Positions 1 to 8,366 of a stretch of 64,000 nt of DNA are shown piece by piece. The stretch is from assembly GCF_015277815.1 (NCBI RefSeq), contig NZ_CP063813.1, positions 1,364,001 to 1,428,000 on the forward strand. Reading direction: 5' to 3'. The notes beneath the pieces are model-generated. The model ran no database searches. It was not told the DNA's origin and was given only the letters and a program-made list of their open reading frames with translations. Position 1 is the first letter of the stretch. The number at the start of each line of letters is the position of its first letter. A program made the position numbers and the translations under genes. Source of the stretch: Microbacterium atlanticum. GTDB lineage: Bacteria; Actinomycetota; Actinomycetes; Actinomycetales; Microbacteriaceae.

Positions 1-333
1 ACCCTCCACGCCGCCAAGGGCCTCGAATGGCATCACGTCCATCTCGTCGGCGTCGCGGAGGGGCTGCTCCCGATCTCGTACGCGACGACGTTCGAGCAGG
101 TGGACGAGGAGCGGCGCCTCGCCTACGTCGGCATCACGCGGGCCGGGCGAACGCTGTCGCTGACCTGGGCTCGAGGCGCGCGGGAGCGGCAGCCGTCGCG
201 GTTTCTCCGAGAGATCGGCAGCGGCACTCTGCGTGCGGCCGGTGGAACCGCACGGTCCGGTGCAGGGAGCCGCCGACCAGCGCCACCGAACGCGTCCGGA
301 CCGGCGCGGGGTTCCGCGCGCGCTCGGCGATGA
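1..333 (+). CDS. UvrD/PcrA-type ATP-dependent DNA helicase, C-terminal end (partial, 5' truncated by window)
   Basis: Only the last ~110 codons are present. The opening residues [10 protein letters not shown] and the later [14 protein letters not shown] match the conserved C-terminal motifs (V and VI) of superfamily 1A helicases, which use ATP to unwind DNA in repair. The tail continues through [11 protein letters not shown], a usual family ending, and then runs on for ~35 residues of Arg/Ala/Gly/Pro-rich sequence that is antisense to the neighbouring gene. The neighbours match the mycobacterial uvrD2 locus, but I see no HRDC domain or tetracysteine motif like those at the end of mycobacterial UvrD2. 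Helicase identity is secure; the UvrD2 assignment is inferred from context. Confidence 0.85.
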   Translation, partial: TLHAAKGLEWHHVHLVGVAEGLLPISYATTFEQVDEERRLAYVGITRAGRTLSLTWARGARERQPSRFLREIGSGTLRAAGGTARSGAGSRRPAPPNASGPARGSARARR

Positions 334-1000
334 GCCGACCCGCCACGATGCCCGCTTCGCACAGCACCGCCGGGTCGGCCGCCACCGGGCGTCCGAGCAG
401 CTGAGCCGCCACGACCGGCCACGATGGATCCGCGTCGGAGCGCGCGGCAGTGACGCACGCGAGGCACGCCGTGCGGCCGGGCTCGACGAACGGGCCCACC
501 TCCGCACCTGCGCCGGTGAGCACGACCGGGATGTGCGCCCGGTCCGCCCCCATGAGGGGCGCGGCAGCGGCCGGAGGAACCACATGAGGCACGATCAGCA
601 CAACCGCGGACCCGGGAGGTGTCTGAGACGTCGCATCGAACCGGTGGGCGATGCCGACATCGGCCCCCGATGCCGCCACGCCGGCCGCGACGGCATCGCG
701 CTGGTCGTCGGACACCTGCGCGTCGCACCGCACCGTGACCCGCGGCCGCCGGGGCGGCGCGTCCCGCGCGAGGGCTGCTCGCAGCCGGGCGAGCAGCCGG
801 TTCGCTGCTGCGGGGTCGGGCGCGCCGACCGCCTGCGCGAGCGGCGCGAACGCGGAATCCGGGATGCCTCGCTGGAGCTCGCTGACCACGCGCAGCATCC
901 ACTGCTCGGGTTCGGCGAGCACCGCCACCGGCTGAGCGCCGAACTGCAGGACGGTGTCGGTCCGCCACACCGGCGGGTGGGAGGGGTGGAGGCGCAGCAT
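134..1000 (-). CDS. Orphan cyclodehydratase / ThiF-like (TOMM-type) zinc-binding protein
   Basis: The 288-residue protein resembles the non-catalytic E1-like 'bacteriocin biosynthesis cyclodehydratase' proteins that bind leader peptides in azole-forming RiPP systems. Visible support is the second half: an [13 protein letters not shown] segment, an R-x-DADPSWP stretch, and a late HAECRC segment, so that CxxC plus CxC could hold a structural zinc. No precursor peptide, YcaO protein or dehydrogenase is nearby. Instead it sits in the conserved block with UvrD, the DUF2342 protein, the PDZ protease and UPF0182, at a place comparable to mycobacterial Rv3196. Its 3' end overlaps the convergent helicase gene by 200 nt. 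Function is unknown; the fold assignment is moderately confident. Confidence 0.6.
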   Translation of the reverse strand: MLRLHPSHPPVWRTDTVLQFGAQPVAVLAEPEQWMLRVVSELQRGIPDSAFAPLAQAVGAPDPAAANRLLARLRAALARDAPPRRPRVTVRCDAQVSDDQRDAVAAGVAASGADVGIAHRFDATSQTPPGSAVVLIVPHVVPPAAAAPLMGADRAHIPVVLTGAGAEVGPFVEPGRTACLACVTAARSDADPSWPVVAAQLLGRPVAADPAVLCEAGIVAGRLIAERARNPAPVRTRSVALVGGSLHRTVRFHRPHAECRCRSLGETATAAAPARLEPRSATAFARPA

Positions 1001-1102
1001 GTCCCGATCCTGCCGCGCGCGGTGGCCCGAGAGTCGTCATCCACAGGAGGAGCCGGAGAACCGGTCTCGGCGGCAGCCTGGGGAGGAGGGGAGACCGCCT
1101 GC

Positions 1103-2497
1103 TCAGACCGGGCGGTGATCGTCCGGTGCGCCGTCGCCGTCGTCGCCGGCGTCGTCGTCGTCGCGGTGGGGCAGACCGCCGGCCAGCAGCCGCGCAAGGG
1201 CATCGTCCAGCTCGTCCGGAGCGGGCTCCTCGCCGCGGGCGCGTGCCTCTAGCCGCGCGACGAGTGCGGCGGGATCGTCGATGTCTTCTGCGCCGGGCAT
1301 GAGGTCGGGGTAGTCCCACAGCGCGTCGCGCGCGCTCGCGCCGACGGCATCCGTCACCGCACGCCACATCGCCGCCGCCTCGCGCATGCGGCGAGGCCGG
1401 ATCTCGAGCCCCACCAGCGAGCCCAGCGCCTGCTCCGCGGGCCCACCCACGGCGCGGCGACGGCGCACGGCTTCGGCGATGCGCGGCGCGGACGGGAGCC
1501 GCGAGGTGGCAGCCTCGGTGACGACCTCGACCCACCCCTCGATGGTCGCCAGCAGATTCTCCAGGCGCGCCAGCGCGGCGTCCTGCGCCTCGGAGCGGGC
1601 AGGCAGCAACGCCCCGCTCTCGATCGCGGCGCGCAGCTCATCGGGATTGGACGGATCGAAGCGCGACGCGAGATCTTCGAGCGCGTCGGTGTCGACGTGC
1701 ACCCCGCGGGCGAAGTCGGTGACCTGCGAGATCACGTGCAGCCGCAGCCAGCGGGCGTGGCGGAACAGCCTCGCGTGGGCGAGCTCGCGCGTCGCGACGT
1801 ACAGGGCGAGCTGGTCTTCGGGGACCTCGAGGTCGCGCCCGAAGTCGGCGAAGTTCTGCGGCAGGATCGCCGCCTCCCCGTCCGGCATGAGGGGGATGCC
1901 CACATCGCCCCCGCTCACGACCTCCTTGGCGAGGCTGCCGACCACCTGGCCGAGCTGCGAGGCGAACAGCGAGCCACCGACGGTGCGCATCAGCCGACCG
2001 GCGCCCTGCACCATCGCCTGCATGTCGTCGGGCGCCTGTTCGCTCAGCGCCCTCGTCAGGGCGTCGCCGATGCTCGTCGCGACCGGCTCGGCCAGCTCCT
2101 GCCAGACCGGCAGCGTGGCCTCGACCCACCCGCCCCGGGTGATCGTCGCCGGGGGAGTGGGAAGCTCCGAGATCGTCGTCGCCTCGCTGAGCCACAGCGT
2201 CGCCAGCGCGAACGCCTGGTCGAGGTCGGTCCGCTGGCCGGCGGTGACGCCGAGGCCCTCCTGATTGGCGATGTGCAGCGCCTGCCGCTGCGCGAGGTCC
2301 CACGAGATCCCGCCCTGGTCGGCCCCGGCGAACGCCCCCTGCAGCTGGCGCATCACCGCCTGCATCATGGCGGGGTCGATGTTCATGCCCGACAGCCGCG
2401 AGAGCTGCTCCGCGTCGAGATCGCCCCCGGCGCCGCCGAAGAGCTGACGCATGAGCTCCTGGAAGTCGTCCTCGGGACTGCGGTCGTCGTCTGCCAC
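1103..2497 (-). CDS. Zinc-dependent metalloprotease-like protein, DUF2342 family
   Basis: A 464-residue actinobacterial protein. It opens with an acidic segment and a run ending FQELMRQLFGG, typical of this family. The likely metal-site helix reads ATRELAHARLFRHARW, so a canonical HExxH is not seen; the family is called metalloprotease on structural similarity and activity is unproven. The C-terminus is Asp/Glu/Ala-rich and disordered-looking. The start is GTG at 2497. It is divergent from the PDZ protease at 2642 with ~145 nt between them, and follows the same gene order as Mycobacterium Rv3195. No signal peptide is visible, so a cytoplasmic location is likely. Confidence 0.8.
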   Translation of the reverse strand: MADDDRSPEDDFQELMRQLFGGAGGDLDAEQLSRLSGMNIDPAMMQAVMRQLQGAFAGADQGGISWDLAQRQALHIANQEGLGVTAGQRTDLDQAFALATLWLSEATTISELPTPPATITRGGWVEATLPVWQELAEPVATSIGDALTRALSEQAPDDMQAMVQGAGRLMRTVGGSLFASQLGQVVGSLAKEVVSGGDVGIPLMPDGEAAILPQNFADFGRDLEVPEDQLALYVATRELAHARLFRHARWLRLHVISQVTDFARGVHVDTDALEDLASRFDPSNPDELRAAIESGALLPARSEAQDAALARLENLLATIEGWVEVVTEAATSRLPSAPRIAEAVRRRRAVGGPAEQALGSLVGLEIRPRRMREAAAMWRAVTDAVGASARDALWDYPDLMPGAEDIDDPAALVARLEARARGEEPAPDELDDALARLLAGGLPHRDDDDAGDDGDGAPDDHRPV

Positions 2498-2641
2498 TTC
2501 AGTCGCCTTTCAGCCGGTCGGCACCCTCGCGCTCTACGCTAGTCGCAGCATCCGTCGCACTCCCCGGCAGGGACCCCGTACGCCTTACGCCGGTCGCGAA
2601 CGACCAGCGAATCCACCCCAGGCACGGAAGAGAGGTCCCGC

Positions 2642-3766
2642 GTGGCCCTGTTCGACGAGAACTCCGCGATCGATCCCGCCCCGCGGCACCGCATGTCGCG
2701 CCGGACGGTCGTCGGCGTCTGGGCTCTCGTCGTGGCGATGGTCGCGCTGCTGGCGATCACGTTCCTCCCCACGTCGTACGTGATCCAGCAGCCCGGGCCG
2801 GTGTACAACACGCTCGGCACGGCCGAGAACGCCGACGGCGAGGAGGTCCCGCTCATCTCGGTCGAGGGGGCGGAGACGTTCCCGACGGAGGGCGCGCTGG
2901 ACCTCCTCACCGTCCAGGTGCAGGGAAACCGCGAGCGGACGCCCTCCTGGTTCGAGCTGGCGCTGGCGTGGTTCGACCCGACGAAGGCCGTGCTTCCCAT
3001 CGATGCGGTGTTCCCGGAGGACCAGACCACGCAGCAGCGCAATGAGCAGAGCGCGGCGATGATGACCGACTCGCAGCACGAGGCGACCGCGGCAGCGCTC
3101 ACCGAACTCGGATACGACGTCGGCGGGCAGCTCGCGGTCTATTCCGTGATCGACGGGGCCGCCGCCGACGGCGTGCTCGAGCAGGGCGACATCATCCTCG
3201 CCGCCGACGGCCAGGAGGTGGCGGATGCCGCCTCCCTCCGCCGCGTCATCAACGACGGCGACGGCGCCCCGGTGGAGTTCGTGGTCGATCGTGGCGGCCA
3301 GGAGCAGACCGTCGAGGTGACCCCGGAGGAGGGAACCCTCGACGGCGAGGAGACCTGGCTCATCGGAGTGAACCTCACCACGGACTACGAGTTCCCCATC
3401 GACGTGACCATCCAGCTCAACAACGTCGGCGGTCCGAGCGCGGGGATGATGTTCGCGCTGGGGATCATCGACACGCTGACCCCCGGCCAGCTCAACGGCG
3501 GCGAACAGGTCGCGGGCACCGGCACCATCTCGGCGGACGGCACGGTCGGACCCATCGGCGGCGTTCGGCAGAAGATGTGGGGAGCGCTGGAGGCCGGGGC
3601 CGACTGGTTCCTCGCGCCGGAGCGGAACTGCGACGAGGTCGTCGGGCACATCCCGGGCGATCTGCGCGTCTTCGCGGTCGAGGATCTCGGCGACGCACTG
3701 GACGTTCTGGACGCGGTGCGCGGCGACGCCGACGTCGATGCACTGCCGACCTGCACCGCCCGCTGA
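2642..3766 (+). CDS. YlbL-family membrane-anchored PDZ/Lon (S16) serine protease
   Basis: A 374-residue protein with one N-terminal membrane segment (about residues 21-43), a PDZ domain around residues 150-230, and a C-terminal Lon-like proteolytic domain. The catalytic serine is in GGPSAGMMFALG (about residue 265) and the paired lysine is in GGVRQKMWGALEAGAD (about residue 310), giving the Ser-Lys dyad of S16 peptidases. GTG start at 2642 with an AGAGAGG-like ribosome site upstream. Family members (B. subtilis YlbL, Mtb Rv3194c) are extracytoplasmic quality-control proteases. The gene precedes UPF0182, as in other actinobacteria. Confidence 0.92.
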   Translation: MALFDENSAIDPAPRHRMSRRTVVGVWALVVAMVALLAITFLPTSYVIQQPGPVYNTLGTAENADGEEVPLISVEGAETFPTEGALDLLTVQVQGNRERTPSWFELALAWFDPTKAVLPIDAVFPEDQTTQQRNEQSAAMMTDSQHEATAAALTELGYDVGGQLAVYSVIDGAAADGVLEQGDIILAADGQEVADAASLRRVINDGDGAPVEFVVDRGGQEQTVEVTPEEGTLDGEETWLIGVNLTTDYEFPIDVTIQLNNVGGPSAGMMFALGIIDTLTPGQLNGGEQVAGTGTISADGTVGPIGGVRQKMWGALEAGADWFLAPERNCDEVVGHIPGDLRVFAVEDLGDALDVLDAVRGDADVDALPTCTAR

Positions 3767-3862
3767 GCGCGGGCCCGCCGTTCCCGAAACGTTGCCTGTT
3801 TCGGAGAGTTCGCCCAGCCAGCACCGGGCAGGCCCCGATCATGCCCCGCCTAGGATGGGATC

Positions 3863-6778
3863 GTGACCACGACCTCGTCGCCGACTCCGGCCACACCTTC
3901 CCGCTCCCGACGCGTCATCGCCATCACCCTCGCGATCATCGCCGCACTGGTGGTGGCCTTCTTCGTGTTCGCCAGCCTCTACGCCGACTGGCTGTGGTAC
4001 GAGCAGCTGGGCTTCTCGGAGGTGCTGCTGACGCAGTGGGTCGCGCGTGTGATCATGTTCGCGATCGGCTTCCTCGGCATGGCGGTTCCGGTCTGGCTCT
4101 CGATCCAGCTGGCCTACCGCCTGCGTCCGGTCTATGCGCGGCTGAGCTCGCAGCTCGACCGCTACCAGGAGGTCGTCGAGCCGCTGCGGCGCCTGGCGAT
4201 GTGGGGCATCCCGATCTTCTTCGGCTTCTTCGCGGGCTTCGCGGCGTCGGCGCAGTGGGAGACCACATGGCTGTGGTTCAACGGCGTCGCCACCGACACC
4301 GTCGACCCCGAGTTCGGCCTCGACACCGGCTTCTACATGTTCGCGATGCCGTTCTGGAGCGCCCTGGTCGGGTTCGCCTCGGCGGTGCTGCTGGTGTGCC
4401 TGCTCGTGACGGCGCTCGTGTCGTACCTGTACGGCTCGGTGCGAATCGGCCAGCGGGAGCTGCGCATCTCGAAGTCGGCACGCATCCAGCTCGCGGTGAT
4501 CGCGGGCCTCTACCTCCTCGTGCAGGGGGTGAGCCTGTGGCTGGACCGGTTCAAGACGCTCGTCGAGTCCGGTGCCGACGGCCGCATCACCGGGCCCGGA
4601 TACACCGGCGTGAACGCGATCATCCCCGGACAGACGATCCTCGCGTTCGCGGCGGTGATCGTCGCGATCCTGTTCTTCGTGACGGCGATCATCGGCCGCT
4701 GGCGCTATCCGCTCATCGCGACGGCGCTGCTGGTGGTCTCGGCCATCGTCGTGGGCGTCGGCTACCCGTGGGTGGTCAACACCTTCCAGGTGCAGCCCAA
4801 CCGGTTCACGCTGGAAGAGGAGTACTACCAGCGCAACGTCGACATGACGCACGAGGCCTACGGCGTCGCCGGCCTCGAGCAGCAGGACTTCACCGCCGTG
4901 ACCGATGTCGAGGCCGGTCAGCTCCGCGACGATGCGGCCACCACCGCCCAGGTGCGCATCATGGATCCGGCGATCATCTCGCCGAACATCCGCCAGCTCG
5001 AGCAGTACCGCTCCTACTACCAGTTCGCCGATCCCCTCGACGTCGACCGCTACGAGATCGACGGCGTCTCGCAGGACACGATCGTGTCGGTCCGTGAGCT
5101 GAACCTCGACCAGCTGGGCAACGCGGCGGACTGGCAGAACTCCGCCGTCGTCTACACGCACGGGTACGGCATCGTCGCAGCCAAGGGCAACGACCGCACC
5201 GGCGAGGGCGACCCCGTCTTCCTCGAGCGCGGCATCCCGGCGGCCGGTTTCCTGTCCGACCAGGAGGACTTCCAGCCCCGCGTCTACTTCGGTGAGTTCT
5301 CGCCGCCGTACTCGATCGTCGGCGCTCCGGAGGGCGCTGACCCGGTCGAGCTGGACTACCCCTCGGGTGAGGACGGCTCCGGCGAGACGAAGACCACGTT
5401 CGACGGTGACGGCGGACCCAGCCTCGGCAGCGTCTTCAACCGGCTCATCTACGCGCTGAAGTTCCAGGCCGAGCAGATCCTGTTCTCGGACTACGTCAAC
5501 GAGGAGTCGCAGATCCTCTACGACCGCAACCCGCGGGACCGCGTGCAGAAGGTCGCGCCGTACCTGACGCTCGACAACGACGCCTACCCGAGCGTGGTCG
5601 ACGGGCGCGTCGTGTGGATCGTCGACGGCTACACCCTCAGCTCGAACTACCCGTACTCGTCCACGGTGAGCCTCACCTCGGCGATCTCGGACTCGTCCAA
5701 CCCCGCACCGCGCTTCGCGCTGGATGACATCAACTACATCCGCAACTCGGTGAAGGCGACCGTCGACGCCTACGACGGCTCGGTCACGCTGTACGCCTGG
5801 GACGAGGAGGACCCGGTGCTGCAGTCGTGGCAGAAGGTCTACCCGTCCACGATCAAGCCGATCGATGACATGTCGGCCGAGCTGATGAGCCACGTGCGCT
5901 ACCCGACCGACCTGTTCAAGGTGCAGCGCACCATCCTGGGCGTCTACCACGTCGACGACGCGCGGTCGTTCTACCAGAGCGACAACCGCTGGCAGACGCC
6001 GGCCGATCCGCAGGAGGAGACGCAGCTCCAGCCGCCGTACTACCTCACGATGCAGATGCCCGATCAGGATGAGCCGACGTACTCGATGTTCACGTCGTTC
6101 ATCCCGGCGGCCACGGCGGGCAACGCCCGCAACGTGCTGATGGGCTATCTCGCGGTGGATTCCAACGCGGGAAGCGAGGCCGGCGTCAAGAGCGAGGACT
6201 ACGGCAAGCTGCGGATGCTGGTGATCGATGCCGACACCACGGTGCCCGGGCCCGGTCAGGTGCAGAACACGTTCAACTCCGATCCGCTGGTCTCGTCGCA
6301 GATCAACCTGCTCAAGCAGGGTCAGTCGGAGGTGCTCAACGGCAACCTGCTGACGCTGCCGGTCGGCGGCGGCCTGCTGTACGTGCAGCCCGTCTTCGTG
6401 CAGTCTTCGGCGGGGACCAAGCTGCCCAAGCTCCAGAAGGTGCTGGTGTCGTTCGGTGACGACATCGCCTTCGAGGACACGCTGAACGAGGCGCTGGACA
6501 CGCTGTTCGGCGGTGACTCGGGTGTGGACGCCGGCGACTCGGACGTGCAGCCGACCCCCGGCGCCACCCCCGCACCGACTCCGGCGCCGACCGAGCCCGG
6601 TGAACCCGCGGAGCCGACCGCGCCGACGGACGAGTACCAGGCCGCGCTCCAGGAGGCCCAGCAGGCGATGCTGGAGCGCCAGGCGGCGCTCGAGGCCGGC
6701 GACTGGGCCGCCTACGGCGAGGCTGACGAGCGTCTCACGGCTGCCGTCGACAAGCTGATCGAGCTCGGCGCCCCGTAA
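3863..6778 (+). CDS. UPF0182 family large membrane protein
   Basis: A 971-residue protein of unknown function and normal family length. The N-terminal ~330 residues carry about seven hydrophobic helices. A large, mostly extracytoplasmic domain follows, with conserved-looking segments such as QPNRFTLEEEYYQRN and the Tyr/Pro-rich region near residue 500. The last ~110 residues begin with a Pro/Thr/Ala/Glu linker (PTPGATPAPTPAPTEPGEP) and end in an Ala/Glu helix. The start is GTG at 3863 with TAGGAT 6 nt upstream and no Shine-Dalgarno, suggesting a leaderless transcript. It converges on crtEb with an 18-nt gap. Confidence 0.92.
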   Translation: MTTTSSPTPATPSRSRRVIAITLAIIAALVVAFFVFASLYADWLWYEQLGFSEVLLTQWVARVIMFAIGFLGMAVPVWLSIQLAYRLRPVYARLSSQLDRYQEVVEPLRRLAMWGIPIFFGFFAGFAASAQWETTWLWFNGVATDTVDPEFGLDTGFYMFAMPFWSALVGFASAVLLVCLLVTALVSYLYGSVRIGQRELRISKSARIQLAVIAGLYLLVQGVSLWLDRFKTLVESGADGRITGPGYTGVNAIIPGQTILAFAAVIVAILFFVTAIIGRWRYPLIATALLVVSAIVVGVGYPWVVNTFQVQPNRFTLEEEYYQRNVDMTHEAYGVAGLEQQDFTAVTDVEAGQLRDDAATTAQVRIMDPAIISPNIRQLEQYRSYYQFADPLDVDRYEIDGVSQDTIVSVRELNLDQLGNAADWQNSAVVYTHGYGIVAAKGNDRTGEGDPVFLERGIPAAGFLSDQEDFQPRVYFGEFSPPYSIVGAPEGADPVELDYPSGEDGSGETKTTFDGDGGPSLGSVFNRLIYALKFQAEQILFSDYVNEESQILYDRNPRDRVQKVAPYLTLDNDAYPSVVDGRVVWIVDGYTLSSNYPYSSTVSLTSAISDSSNPAPRFALDDINYIRNSVKATVDAYDGSVTLYAWDEEDPVLQSWQKVYPSTIKPIDDMSAELMSHVRYPTDLFKVQRTILGVYHVDDARSFYQSDNRWQTPADPQEETQLQPPYYLTMQMPDQDEPTYSMFTSFIPAATAGNARNVLMGYLAVDSNAGSEAGVKSEDYGKLRMLVIDADTTVPGPGQVQNTFNSDPLVSSQINLLKQGQSEVLNGNLLTLPVGGGLLYVQPVFVQSSAGTKLPKLQKVLVSFGDDIAFEDTLNEALDTLFGGDSGVDAGDSDVQPTPGATPAPTPAPTEPGEPAEPTAPTDEYQAALQEAQQAMLERQAALEAGDWAAYGEADERLTAAVDKLIELGAP

Positions 6779-6796
6779 CCGACCGGGGAGCGACGC

Positions 6797-7690
6797 TCAG
6801 GCGGTGATGAGGGCGTACCAGATGAGCAGGAGAGTCACCAGGAATCCCGAGAGCTGGTTGATCCAGAGGAACCGGCGCCATCCGGTCGTCGCGGCCTCGG
6901 CGTCGCTGTCGGCGATCGAGCGGTAGGGCCATACCGTGACCAGGTACGGCACGGCGACCAGGGCGGCGAGCGGACCCGGCCACTCGGTGGCGAACATGAC
7001 GAGTCCCGCCGCCGCGTAACAGGCGAGGGCGAACCGCACCGTCCACCGCGCGCCCCGGGCCGTGGCGATCGACGCGATGCCGGCCTCGCGATCGGCGACC
7101 ACGTCCTGCACCGCGCCGAAGGCGTGCGAGGCGACGCCCCACAGCGCGAACGCCACGATGAGTGCGACGAGACCGGGGGTCCACACCGCTCCCGCCAGCA
7201 CGAGGGCGTAGACGGCGGGGGAGAAGAAGTGGATGCTGCTGGTCATCGAATCGAGGAACGGCCGCTCCTTCAGGCGCAGCGGCGGCGCGCTGTAGAACAC
7301 CACGAAGAAGAGGCTGGCCGCGAGCACCGCCCACGACGCCGGGTCGCCGATGACGATCAGGTACACGACGAACGGCAGGCACGACAGGCCGGCCGCCCAC
7401 AGGGTGATGCGGTGCAGGCGCCGATCGAGGACGGCACCGTGAGCGCCGCCCTTCCGGGGGTTGCGGAGGTCGGACTCGTAGTCGAAGACGTCGTTGATGC
7501 CGTACATCGCAAGGTTGTACGGCACCAGGAAGAACAGCGTGCCGACGACGAGGGTGAGGTCCAGCTGGCGGGTCGTCAGCAGGTACGCCGCTGCGAAGGG
7601 GTAGCCGGTGTTGATCCAGCTCACCGGCCGCGACGACACGAACAGCTGGCGCACGACGCCTCCTGCGCGCAGCGGCATGGCGGCGGTCAT
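6797..7690 (-). CDS. crtEb: Lycopene elongase / UbiA-family prenyltransferase (C50 carotenoid)
   Basis: A 297-residue UbiA-superfamily membrane prenyltransferase. The first aspartate-rich motif reads NDVFDYESDLRNPRKGG and a second Asp motif lies at AVQDVVADREAGI; about eight hydrophobic helices surround them. In C50 pathways this enzyme adds two C5 units to lycopene, giving flavuxanthin-type products. It is the last gene of the seven-gene carotenoid operon and starts at ATG 7690, overlapping the stop of crtYf by 4 nt (ATGA). Reading the frame further upstream would run into crtYf, so 7690 is the correct start. Confidence 0.9.
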   Translation of the reverse strand: MTAAMPLRAGGVVRQLFVSSRPVSWINTGYPFAAAYLLTTRQLDLTLVVGTLFFLVPYNLAMYGINDVFDYESDLRNPRKGGAHGAVLDRRLHRITLWAAGLSCLPFVVYLIVIGDPASWAVLAASLFFVVFYSAPPLRLKERPFLDSMTSSIHFFSPAVYALVLAGAVWTPGLVALIVAFALWGVASHAFGAVQDVVADREAGIASIATARGARWTVRFALACYAAAGLVMFATEWPGPLAALVAVPYLVTVWPYRSIADSDAEAATTGWRRFLWINQLSGFLVTLLLIWYALITA

Positions 7691-8010
7691 CTGGCCGCCT
7701 CGCGGGACGCGGACCGGGGACGGGCGACGAGCACGAAGACCGCGGGCACGAGGAAGGCGGCGCACAGCGGGTATGCGAAGTCCTCCACGGGGGCGAGGCC
7801 GATGCGGACGCCCGAGATGAGGCCCTCGGGGTAGGTGAAGAGGCCGGCGGCGATCATGAGGTTGTCGAAGACAGCGGTCAAGGCGATGAGGATCGCGGCG
7901 GCGATGGCGGATGCCGCCATCCGGCGCCCGAACGCCGGACGCGACGCCGTCAGCGCCACGGCGACGGCGGTGAGCGCCAGGAACGGCAGGTTCAGCAGGA
8001 GATATGTCAT
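7687..8010 (-). CDS. crtYf: C50 carotenoid cyclase subunit, CrtYf/LbtC type
   Basis: A 107-residue hydrophobic protein with three predicted membrane helices, starting MTYLLLNLPFLALTAV. The segment DNLMIAAGLFTYPEGLISGVRIGLAPVEDF matches the lycopene cyclase domain family; the PxE within LAPVEDF is a typical element. It works as a heterodimer with the CrtYe partner encoded immediately upstream. Both its start (8010) and stop (7687) are ATGA-coupled to neighbours. Which ring type is made (epsilon, beta or gamma) cannot be told from sequence by eye. Confidence 0.88.
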   Translation of the reverse strand: MTYLLLNLPFLALTAVAVALTASRPAFGRRMAASAIAAAILIALTAVFDNLMIAAGLFTYPEGLISGVRIGLAPVEDFAYPLCAAFLVPAVFVLVARPRSASREAAR

Positions 8011-8366
8011 GACCCGGCCTCCGACGCCGAGGCGGCGGCATCCGCTCGGCGCCGCTCGAGCAGGCGCTGAGCGCCGGCCGACGCGACGAGGGCGAGATAG
8101 CACAGGAAGGCCAGGAAGACCGGTTCCTCCAGCGGCAGATGCGGTGCGAGATCGATCCCGAGCAGCAGCGGGCTCCCTCCCTTGACGAACACGCCTGCGG
8201 CGATCCCGACGGCGTCCCACGCTAGGAAGAAGGCCGTGCCGATGAGAACCGCCGCCGCGGTGCGGCCGGGCGACCGCCACGCCATCAGCCGCCAGCGTCG
8301 GTCGATCAGCAGGACGCCCGCTGCGGAGGCGAGGATGGCGGTCAGATAGAGGCCCGGCACCCTCAT
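8007..8366 (-). CDS. crtYe: C50 carotenoid cyclase subunit, CrtYe/LbtB type
   Basis: A 119-residue membrane protein with three helices. The region FLAWDAVGIAAGVFVKGGSP and then LPLEEPVFLAFLCY is the mirror of the second cyclase subunit, with PLEEP as the conserved PxE-type motif. Together with CrtYf it cyclises the elongated C50 carotenoid. The start is ATG 8366, overlapping the crtI stop by 4 nt; longer open frames upstream lie inside crtI and are not real. Confidence 0.88.
   Translation of the reverse strand: MRVPGLYLTAILASAAGVLLIDRRWRLMAWRSPGRTAAAVLIGTAFFLAWDAVGIAAGVFVKGGSPLLLGIDLAPHLPLEEPVFLAFLCYLALVASAGAQRLLERRRADAAASASEAGS

Noticed and set aside
123..1535. 470-codon minus-strand frame
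   Set aside because: Shadow of the ThiF-like and DUF2342 genes, Arg/Ala-rich low complexity.
3839..5950. 703-codon minus-strand frame
   Set aside because: Fully antisense to the UPF0182 gene; Arg/His/Val-rich with no domain.
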